NCBI GenBank assembly: GCA_030679025.1
Contig: JAUXTV010000168.1
Span: 1-11,327, forward strand
Direction of reading: 5' to 3'
DNA: 11,327 nt
Source: Candidatus Woesearchaeota archaeon
GTDB lineage: Archaea; Nanobdellota; Nanobdellia; SCGC-AAA011-G17; UBA489
Shown in pieces: positions 1-5,032 of this stretch; within the stretch, counting starts at the first letter, position 1, and the number at the start of each line of letters is the position of its first letter. The position numbers and the translations under genes were made by a program. The notes beneath the pieces were generated by a model, which did not search any database, was not told the DNA's origin, and was given only the letters and a program-made list of their open reading frames with translations.

Positions 1-40
1 GTTATTCTGTGGTTATTCCAAAAATCACTTATTAGCTTAC

Positions 41-805
41 TTAGTTAACTTCTCTTTTGAAGTAGACTGCAATAACTGTCATGACTGCCAATATAAAAGC
101 AATCATTATGGTTGAGACTGCTGGAATCAAGAGCACTAATACACTAGTTATTGCTGTAATGGCTAAAGCAAAAGTAAAGAGATATATTGATGTGAACAAC
201 ATTCTTCCTCCAGCTAACTGCGGAAAGGGAAGCATATGACTTAATAATAAAGCAATATTCATGAATATTAATTGTTTCCAAAGTTCTGCACCTGTTTTTT
301 CAAAAGCAAAAGCAAAGAGTATAGTCGCCAAAGTAGTTGCCATAATGCCTGCAAACATAATGCGAGCTTCTTCATAATCAGTATCATGCACCCATTTTTT
401 CCCAATACGATGCACAGTATTGACTGATGTCAAAACCATAGCCACACTTGCCAACCATATTTGTCCTTCACTGAAGACTGCAATAAATATTGGCAGAATA
501 ATTCCTAAAGGGAAATGATTCATTAGCTTATTTTTATGAATATACTGATAATCTTTGAACCCGAAGCGACTTATTCCCCAGATATTATATTCAGTCTGTA
601 TATTATAACGTCCTGCAGCCCATTTATGCCCTAAAACCATGATTATCAAGGAAATTAAGCTTAAAGCAACCATAAACATATAATTGGAAAACCAGGCTTC
701 TAAACTAAAGAATTCACGTCCATCATCGAAACCAAATACGAATCCCAGCACTAGAGCTGATACTATTATACTAAATATTTCTTTTTTCGTGAAGCTTATT
801 TTCAT
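41..805 (-). CDS. Site-2-protease (M50)-like membrane protein, probably catalytically dead
   Basis: A 254-residue polytopic membrane protein with about six hydrophobic segments. It resembles archaeal M50 (site-2 protease) proteins. In these a HELGHK-type zinc motif is followed by an R-Y-G/N stretch, then an AGP-like turn, then a late N/L-P-x-P-x-L-D-G-G-R motif. Here residues 56-65 read MVLGHKWAAG, followed by RYN, so the second His and following Lys are kept but the first His and the catalytic Glu are replaced by Met and Val. Residues 192-200 read LPFPQLAGG, so the zinc-binding Asp is Ala. Two of three metal ligands and the general base are therefore missing, and I infer a pseudoprotease with a binding or scaffold role. 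The ATG overlaps the end of the upstream TraB-family gene by 35 nt, and an in-frame stop lies two codons before it, which limits the start. Co-transcription with TraB is likely. Family placement is by motif only, moderately sure. Confidence 0.72.
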   Translation of the reverse strand: MKISFTKKEIFSIIVSALVLGFVFGFDDGREFFSLEAWFSNYMFMVALSLISLIIMVLGHKWAAGRYNIQTEYNIWGISRFGFKDYQYIHKNKLMNHFPLGIILPIFIAVFSEGQIWLASVAMVLTSVNTVHRIGKKWVHDTDYEEARIMFAGIMATTLATILFAFAFEKTGAELWKQLIFMNIALLLSHMLPFPQLAGGRMLFTSIYLFTFALAITAITSVLVLLIPAVSTIMIAFILAVMTVIAVYFKREVN

Positions 806-1466
806 GTTTTATTAACTCAATTAACTCTTTTTCATGACCTGCGCCTACAACAGCGACAATAGGTTCTTCTTTTTCTACATTCATTAGTTTATATAAGTTT
901 TTTGCCATGTACTCATTTCGCTCTTCTATGATAGTTTTGTAAAATGAAGGGTATCTTTTCTTTACTTGTGCTGTCAATTGCTTGATTACTTTTTCTTCAG
1001 GCACTTTTGTGAGATCAATTTTTATTTTTTGCTTACTGGAAACAAAGCTGAAGAGTATTTCTTTAATGAATCTTCCTTTCTCTCGCCAAGTGACTCTCTT
1101 TGAAAATCTTTTTAACACTATTTCTATGTCTTCATCTATTAATGCAAGGTTTGCTTTTACTTTACTTGCAATTTCTGCTGCTTTTTTCATTTCTGAACCT
1201 GGGGGGACTCCGACCATTTTTCCTAGCTTTTTTTCTGCCCAGAACCCTAGCAACTGAAATACGAATCCTTTAACACCTACTTTTCTTATATCTGCGAGTC
1301 TCATTTTCCTTTTTGTTGGATGCATCAATGCAAAAAATCTTCTTTTATCTAATTCTAGCGCTACAATTTTTGGTTTTATTTCTAAAATAACTTTTTCTAC
1401 TTCTTCCACGCTTTGCTTTGCTATGTGGGACGTCCCTATCAAGTAAAGATTTTTGTAGGTTTTCAT
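771..1466 (-). CDS. TraB-family protein (TraB/TIKI/GumN-like), soluble form
   Basis: A 231-residue protein with the hallmarks of the TraB family: GTSH at residues 11-14 after a first beta strand, a VALELD segment at 35-40, a P-G-S-E-M stretch followed by a helix and then a LIDED-like segment, and a C-terminal VVGAGHEKEL with GAGH at 208-211. The two G-x-x-H motifs are the putative metal/active-site elements of the TraB/TIKI superfamily. Bacterial TraB is linked to pheromone shutdown, but the archaeal role is unknown. Archaeal TraB proteins are often longer, with a C-terminal membrane region. This one stops just after the GAGH domain and has no membrane helix. The next gene, overlapping by 35 nt, is a membrane protein, which may supply anchoring (inference). 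The ATG lies about 37 nt from the centre of a TATA element shared with the divergent PRC-barrel gene. Confidence 0.88.
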   Translation of the reverse strand: MKTYKNLYLIGTSHIAKQSVEEVEKVILEIKPKIVALELDKRRFFALMHPTKRKMRLADIRKVGVKGFVFQLLGFWAEKKLGKMVGVPPGSEMKKAAEIASKVKANLALIDEDIEIVLKRFSKRVTWREKGRFIKEILFSFVSSKQKIKIDLTKVPEEKVIKQLTAQVKKRYPSFYKTIIEERNEYMAKNLYKLMNVEKEEPIVAVVGAGHEKELIELIKHENKLHEKRNI

Positions 1467-1496
1467 GGCTTTAATATGTGTTTTAAGAAAGGAAAA

Positions 1497-1510
1497 TCTT
1501 TATATACTTT
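1497..1510. promoter_or_regulatory. Bidirectional TATA element between TraB and PRC-barrel genes
   Basis: The sequence TCTTTATATACTTT reads as a TATA box on both strands (CTTTATATA on plus, AGTATATAAAG on minus). On plus it is centred about 56 nt before the PRC-barrel ATG, giving a predicted 5' leader of about 30 nt that holds the Shine-Dalgarno sequence. On minus it is centred about 37 nt before the TraB ATG, giving a leader of about 10 nt. Assignment is by position and sequence only. Confidence 0.6.
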
Positions 1511-1546
1511 GACTTGCTGATTCGCTTTATTCAAAACAACACTCCT

Positions 1547-1556
1547 GGAGGGTGAT
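1547..1556 (+). promoter_or_regulatory. Strong Shine-Dalgarno sequence of the PRC-barrel gene
   Basis: GGAGGGTGAT lies 2 nt before the ATG at 1559. Either GGAGG (longer spacing) or GGTGAT (shorter spacing) can pair with the archaeal 16S rRNA tail. This is the strongest ribosome-binding site in the window and fixes the start codon. Confidence 0.7.
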
Positions 1557-1558
1557 AC

Positions 1559-1876
1559 ATGCTCAAAGTCAAAAAGATTACCCATGTCTATGAAATGAAG
1601 GTGTTTACTGACGCTGGCGAATACTTTGGGGATGTTGAAGAATGCATTCTTACTATGAATAAAATCTTTGGGTGGAGAGTTAGAGCAACTCGTAATTCTT
1701 CCCTGCACAAATTATTAGGGGGAGCGAAAGGAGTTATAGTTCCTCATCGCTTAGTTCGTGCAATTGGTGATATAATGATTATCAGCAAGAGTGCAATACC
1801 AGCTGGTGCCGAAGGCGAAGATGCTGCAGTCAACAGATCAGAAAGTGATTCTGGTATGAGTATGGCTGAAGCATAA
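1559..1876 (+). CDS. Small PRC-barrel domain protein
   Basis: A 105-residue soluble protein. Residues 1 to about 80 show the PRC-barrel pattern: short alternating strands, a D-A-G-x-x-x-G turn near residue 20 (FTDAGEYFGDVEE), a basic W-R-V-R strand and a final hydrophobic strand ending at IISKSAI. The tail of about 25 residues is acidic, rich in Ser/Ala and probably disordered. Single-domain PRC-barrel proteins are widespread in archaea. In haloarchaea some (the CdpB proteins) act in cell division with SepF, but nothing here proves that role, and RNA-processing or other adaptor roles are equally possible. The start is fixed by the strong Shine-Dalgarno sequence just upstream. A small membrane-protein gene follows after 10 nt and probably shares the transcript. 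Confidence 0.75.
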   Translation: MLKVKKITHVYEMKVFTDAGEYFGDVEECILTMNKIFGWRVRATRNSSLHKLLGGAKGVIVPHRLVRAIGDIMIISKSAIPAGAEGEDAAVNRSESDSGMSMAEA

Positions 1877-1886
1877 TTTTTCTTTT

Positions 1887-2174
1887 ATGAAAGCCAAACA
1901 AAGACTCATTAAGACTATTAAAATCAATAAACACATTGTTAAAGCTAAAAAATCCTTTCTTGAACTTTATGTAACTTTAGCAGTTCTTAGCTTTTCACTT
2001 GGATTTGCTTTGTTTATTAGCGCAATCATTAAATTAATTGAACCAGAAAATCCTTGGAATGCACTTTGGCTTGGAATTGTTCTTATTTTTGTCCCAGTAT
2101 TCTTAGGAGTTTGGAAAATCCACCACATTAAAGGAAAGAGGTTTCATCATTTCAAAAGATTAAGGATAGAATAA
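1887..2174 (+). CDS. Small two-TM membrane protein, unknown function
   Basis: I do not recognise this 95-residue protein. It has a very basic N-terminus (about eight Lys/Arg in the first 22 residues), a hydrophobic helix at about 27-50, a short loop with E-P-E-N-P-W at 52-57, a second helix at about 57-76, and a basic, His-rich C-terminus (WKIHHIKGKRFHHFKR). By the positive-inside rule both termini should lie in the cytoplasm, forming a hairpin. It lies 10 nt behind the PRC-barrel gene with no promoter between them, so co-transcription is likely. No strong ribosome-binding site is visible, so translation may depend on coupling to the gene upstream. Reality is supported by the consistent TM/basic pattern and by its place in the operon. 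Confidence 0.68.
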   Translation: MKAKQRLIKTIKINKHIVKAKKSFLELYVTLAVLSFSLGFALFISAIIKLIEPENPWNALWLGIVLIFVPVFLGVWKIHHIKGKRFHHFKRLRIE

Positions 2175-2199
2175 CTTTCTTTTAATTTATTATTTAAAT
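2174..2199 (+). terminator. Possible T-rich archaeal terminator
   Basis: The stretch just after the two-TM gene contains several T runs (CTTTCTTTTAATTTATTATTTAAAT) in an otherwise gene-free 98-nt gap, before the next promoter at 2243. Archaeal termination often occurs at such oligo-T tracts without a hairpin. Weak evidence, because the whole region is AT-rich. Confidence 0.3.
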
Positions 2200-2242
2200 C
2201 TTCAGAATCAAGGTTTAGGACAGAGCTATGAGAATCATAAGG

Positions 2243-2250
2243 TTTTTATA
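2243..2250 (+). promoter_or_regulatory. TATA box for the KIFG-box gene triplet (leaderless)
   Basis: TTTTTATA is centred about 26 nt upstream of the ATG at 2273. This is the usual archaeal distance from TATA box to transcription start, so the mRNA should begin at or next to the start codon. In line with that, no Shine-Dalgarno sequence precedes the ATG. Confidence 0.6.
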
Positions 2251-2272
2251 GTAGGTTCAGTTTGTTTTCTTC

Positions 2273-2839
2273 ATGGCTAGTACGTTAGGGAATGCGATAC
2301 AGTTCTTGCAAGACTTTGGACTTTTCGATGTTATTCTACCTTTTTTACTAGTTTTCACTTTAGTTTTTGCAGTCTTAGAAAAAACCAAAATCTTCGGTAC
2401 AGAAGGATCTAAAGACAAAGAACAAACACGAAAGAATTTGAATGCTATGGTGGCTTTTTCAGTTGCTTTTTTCGTCACTGCTTCTGTGAGCATAGTTAGC
2501 GCATTCCAAATTGCTTTACCTTGGGTAGCTTTAGTCTTAGTTATTATTGTGAGCTTCATGTTATTAGTAGGCATCTTTTTTGGTGAAGGTCAACTTGACT
2601 TTTTCAAAACATTCAAGAAACCTACCGCAACTTTTATGGTTATTCTTATTGTAGTTGTTTTAATTATCTTCCTTGCAGCATTTGGTCAGTTAGGAACTAT
2701 TTTAAACTTCTTTACAGGTGATGCACAAAATAGCACTATCTTTACTTCAGTTATCTTTTTACTCTTATTAGTTGCTGCTATGTGGTTTGTTATTGGCAGA
2801 GACAAAAAAACAGAAGAAGGTGGAAAATCTAAAACTTAG
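2273..2839 (+). CDS. KIFG-box five-TM membrane protein, first of three tandem paralogues
   Basis: A 188-residue integral membrane protein with five predicted helices (about 16-35, 57-77, 81-104, 119-138, 155-174) and a charged Lys/Glu-rich C-terminal tail. The first helix has the form L-P-F-L-L-x-F-x-x-x-F-A-x-L-E-K, followed by KIFG at 39-42 and a charged loop. The same arrangement recurs in the next two genes, so the three are paralogues. The longest loop between helices 1 and 2 (FGTEGSKDKEQTRKN) is hydrophilic. No enzyme motif is visible and I do not know the function. The location near a secretion ATPase and platform protein suggests a membrane component of that apparatus or a lineage-specific membrane scaffold (inference). 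It is the first gene of its operon, behind a leaderless promoter, and is separated from the second paralogue by 11 nt. Confidence 0.82.
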   Translation: MASTLGNAIQFLQDFGLFDVILPFLLVFTLVFAVLEKTKIFGTEGSKDKEQTRKNLNAMVAFSVAFFVTASVSIVSAFQIALPWVALVLVIIVSFMLLVGIFFGEGQLDFFKTFKKPTATFMVILIVVVLIIFLAAFGQLGTILNFFTGDAQNSTIFTSVIFLLLLVAAMWFVIGRDKKTEEGGKSKT

Positions 2840-2850
2840 GTGATACAACT

Positions 2851-3381
2851 ATGGCTTACGATCTTTACAGCGTGATAACGCAATGGCAGGAAATTGGTGT
2901 TTATGGAGTTTTACTTCCCTTCTTACTTATTTTTGCAATTAGTTTTGCTATTTTAGAAAAGATCAAAATCTTCGGAGAAGGCAAGAAACAAATTAATGTT
3001 CTAGTTTCTGCAATTCTAGGACTTCTGTTTTTACAAAACGTTTATTTGGTTGAACGCATTCAATTTATTTTGCCTAAAGTTGCCTTTTCCTTACTCATCT
3101 TTGTCTTATTTTTATTATTGGCTGGCGTCCTTTCAGGAAAAACTCATACAGCATCGAATGGGTGGAGCTGGTTAGCTTTTTTAGCAGCTGCTATTTTCCT
3201 CATTTGGTCTTTAAGTCCTCTAGAAAGTGAAGGCTTTGGCTGGGATCCTGTCTATTATTTCTTTGAAACTATACCTCAATGGATTGTTGTAGTAGCTATT
3301 GTAGGAACTATTCTTTATTTCCTTACTAAGCCTGATGGCGGTTCATCTGACAAAAAACCAAAGAAACAAGAAGAGGAATAA
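2851..3381 (+). CDS. KIFG-box five-TM membrane protein, second paralogue
   Basis: A 176-residue membrane protein with the same plan as its upstream neighbour: helices at about 16-35, 48-63, 72-95, 105-122 and 142-158, the box LEKIKIFG with KIFG at 39-42 (the same position as in the first paralogue), and a charged tail ending KKQEEE. The loop after KIFG is short and basic (EGKKQ). The segment between helices 4 and 5 carries a W-D-P-V-Y-Y patch not found in the other two, perhaps an extracytoplasmic feature. GGTGAT lies 6 nt before the ATG and serves as the ribosome-binding site. It is co-directional with and tightly spaced to both paralogues (11 and 3 nt), so all three are surely on one transcript. 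Function unknown. Confidence 0.82.
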   Translation: MAYDLYSVITQWQEIGVYGVLLPFLLIFAISFAILEKIKIFGEGKKQINVLVSAILGLLFLQNVYLVERIQFILPKVAFSLLIFVLFLLLAGVLSGKTHTASNGWSWLAFLAAAIFLIWSLSPLESEGFGWDPVYYFFETIPQWIVVVAIVGTILYFLTKPDGGSSDKKPKKQEEE

Positions 3382-3384
3382 TTC

Positions 3385-3903
3385 ATGGCAACCATTCTTG
3401 ACACTAACATTGTTTCCTTCTTAACACCTATATTTATATTTATCTTATTATTTGCTATCTTTTTTGCCTTAATTCAAAAATTCAAGATCTTTGGTGACAA
3501 ATCTGAGAATCTTGCAGCAATAGCAGCTTTTTCCTTATCTATACTCATAGTCTTGTCTACACCAGCGAGAGATGTTGTGCAAACTATGACTCCTATGATA
3601 GTCATTATGTTCTTATTTGTCTTCTTGATTTTCCTTTTCTTTATGTTCTTAGGAGCAAAGGACGATGATTTAGTGAAACATGTTGTTAAAAGTCCTGGTT
3701 TTTATACTACCATGATTATTATCTTTCTTATTATCTTTTTAATATCCCTAACAAAAGCATTTGGACCTATATTCCAAGTGAGTGGACAGGCAGGATTTTG
3801 GGAGTCTACTAAGCGAGTTGTCTTTTCCCCAAGAGTTCTTGGTGGTCTTTTCCTTTTGATGATTGCAGCCTTTACAGTACGTTACTTAGGCTCAACAAAA
3901 TAA
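3385..3903 (+). CDS. KIFG-box five-TM membrane protein, third paralogue
   Basis: A 172-residue membrane protein and the most diverged of the three. Its helix 1 ends in ALIQKFKIFG (KIFG at 34-37), so the Glu of the L-E-K box is replaced by Gln. Further helices lie at about 42-60, 68-90, 106-124 and 150-168. Helix 3 is very rich in Phe (FLFVFLIFLFFMFLG), and a charged AKDDD loop follows it. The C-terminus is short (VRYLGSTK) and lacks the long charged tail of the other two. AGAGG lies 8 nt before the ATG, overlapping the end of the second paralogue. The gene ends 9 nt from the stop of the convergent coiled-coil gene, in a T-rich spot that could terminate transcription in both directions. Function unknown. 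Confidence 0.82.
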   Translation: MATILDTNIVSFLTPIFIFILLFAIFFALIQKFKIFGDKSENLAAIAAFSLSILIVLSTPARDVVQTMTPMIVIMFLFVFLIFLFFMFLGAKDDDLVKHVVKSPGFYTTMIIIFLIIFLISLTKAFGPIFQVSGQAGFWESTKRVVFSPRVLGGLFLLMIAAFTVRYLGSTK

Positions 3904-3912
3904 TTTTGCTTA

Positions 3913-4548
3913 TTATTTATTAGCTTTGAATTTTTCTGTAATTCTTGACAATTCTTTTACATTAGAAGACAAAGGAGTAATTACATTCTGCAATACTTTT
4001 TCTAGTGCTTTAATATCTGTTCCCACTTCTGTAATATGCTGATCATAATCATGCACTTTTCCAATAATTATTTTTTGTAAACTTTCTACTTTAGCGTCTA
4101 ATCGCACTAATTCTTGCTTGATGGAAAGCACATCAGTTCTTACTTTTTCTTTCCACATATTTAAGTCTCCCATATTCTCCATCAATTTCTGCCATTTCTC
4201 ATTAATGATAGACTCTGCAACTTGTTCAATCATATCTTCTGTATCCCTGTTTCCTTGACTACTTGCTGTCATTGCAGGACGCATCATTTGAGAACTTACT
4301 TGCATTACTTGAGGACTAGGATTGGAAGAAGGCATTGGTCTAGTCATAGACATAGCAGAGGGCTGCATACCTGCTGGGCTAGGTGCTGGAGGCGTTTCAA
4401 TATTTGCCTTTGTTTCTGCCTGTGTTAAAGCATCGGCAATTTGTTCATAGCTGAAACCCTGACTTTCTAATTCCTCTATAATCTGCTTGTTCGAAGCTCC
4501 ACGCTTTACCATATTCATGACTAATTCTGTTGGAGGTTCATTTGCCAC
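3913..4548 (-). CDS. Adaptor-like protein: N-terminal helical domain, Pro/Met linker, C-terminal coiled coil
   Basis: A 211-residue soluble protein with three parts. Residues about 8-45 form a small helical module with two turns of a G-x-S/F-x-x-x-I-x-x-x-L pattern (RGASNKQIIEELESQGFS, then YEQIADALTQAE), resembling a UBA-like or swap-type helical domain. Residues about 50-100 are a Pro/Met/Ser/Gln-rich linker, likely disordered. Residues about 105-211 are amphipathic heptads forming a coiled coil. The start is GTG at 4548, supported by AGGTG six bases upstream; it overlaps the upstream gene by 11 nt, so the two are translationally linked. General character and neighbourhood suggest a cytoplasmic adaptor of the secretion/filament system, comparable to archaellum FlaC/D/E proteins. 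No family-defining motif was recognised, so the role is inferred. Confidence 0.75.
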   Translation of the reverse strand: MANEPPTELVMNMVKRGASNKQIIEELESQGFSYEQIADALTQAETKANIETPPAPSPAGMQPSAMSMTRPMPSSNPSPQVMQVSSQMMRPAMTASSQGNRDTEDMIEQVAESIINEKWQKLMENMGDLNMWKEKVRTDVLSIKQELVRLDAKVESLQKIIIGKVHDYDQHITEVGTDIKALEKVLQNVITPLSSNVKELSRITEKFKANK

Positions 4549-4909
4549 GTTTTACACCTGCAGATTTTTGTATAATGAGACTTTCTACTTCTTCTGTTGT
4601 TACGAAACGCATAGGATTAATTAAGTCAATATATTTTTCGAGGACTTTTACTTGCTCTTTTTTTGCAAATAACTCCATTTCTTTGACCATATTTCTCATT
4701 GCGTCTTGTGTGAGCATAGTTTCTTGCCGCATTTCTCTTAGATCTTCATTGATTATTTTCATCTCTCTAAGCAATCGTTTATACTCTTCGATCATGTTCT
4801 GATTGACTACTAATAATCTTTCACCGAGCAAATTGTATTTGTTCTCTAAAGTTCTGATACGGTTGTTTAGATCAACGATGACTTGTGTTATTTCTTGCCC
4901 TTCTTGCAT
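4538..4909 (-). CDS. Coiled-coil protein, possible archaellum-type (FlaC/D/E-like) accessory protein
   Basis: A 123-residue soluble protein. Residues about 5-95 are nearly continuous heptads (RIRTLENKYNLLGERLLVV and onward, many Arg/Glu/Met/Leu). It ends in a conserved-looking non-coil segment at about 93-112 with KYIDLINPMRFVTTEEVE, then a basic tail. The short C-terminal I-N-P-x-x-F-V-T-x-x-E-V element recalls the region after the coil in archaellum accessory proteins of the FlaC/D/E group, but this is a weak resemblance. The gene is first in a two-gene minus-strand operon and its stop overlaps the GTG start of the next gene. The start is not well marked: AGAGGTGA lies about 21 nt before the ATG, too far for normal pairing, and an in-frame TGA just upstream rules out an earlier start. 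Confidence 0.72.
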   Translation of the reverse strand: MQEGQEITQVIVDLNNRIRTLENKYNLLGERLLVVNQNMIEEYKRLLREMKIINEDLREMRQETMLTQDAMRNMVKEMELFAKKEQVKVLEKYIDLINPMRFVTTEEVESLIIQKSAGVKRGK

Positions 4910-4998
4910 ACTTGTTTGGAGAACTCTTGTTCACCTCTTTCTTTTGTGAGAAGGTATCGTCCTTTAAATAGCTTTCTGCCTTTCTCTCGTGCATGAGG

Positions 4999-5012
4999 AA
5001 AGTATATAAATT
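4999..5012. promoter_or_regulatory. TATA element, bidirectional, for the secretion ATPase and possibly the coiled-coil operon
   Basis: AAAGTATATAAATT reads as a good TATA box on both strands (TATATAAA on plus, TTTATATA on minus). On plus its centre is about 27 nt from the ATG at 5033, predicting a leaderless ATPase mRNA. On minus it would give a leader of about 70 nt before the coiled-coil gene at 4909. A second minus-strand candidate, TATTTAAA near 4963-4970, would give a leader of about 30 nt. Confidence 0.6.
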
Positions 5013-5032
5013 TCGTTCTTTTGAAAGATTTT

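Noticed and set aside
982..1257. Plus-strand open frame of 91 codons opposite the TraB gene
   Set aside because: Antisense shadow of a well-supported family member; composition is Ser/Phe-rich with no coherent domain, and no ribosome-binding site.
1463..1708. Minus-strand open frame of 81 codons opposite the PRC-barrel gene
   Set aside because: Overlaps a gene with a strong Shine-Dalgarno sequence and a recognisable domain; no support of its own.
2257..2574. Minus-strand open frame of 105 codons opposite the first KIFG-box gene
   Set aside because: Lys/Thr-rich complement of a hydrophobic coding strand, a typical antisense artefact.
3898..3920. Hairpin terminator between the convergent genes
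   Set aside because: The 9-nt gap is T/A-rich but I find no stem-loop; at most it is an oligo-T termination site, too weak to list as a feature.
4222..4428. Plus-strand Cys/His/Arg-rich open frame of 68 codons
   Set aside because: It mimics a metal-binding protein but is the complement of the Pro/Met-rich linker of the adaptor gene, and the Cys and His are not regularly spaced.
4530..4802. Plus-strand open frame of 90 codons opposite the coiled-coil gene
   Set aside because: Antisense shadow; no ribosome-binding site or domain.
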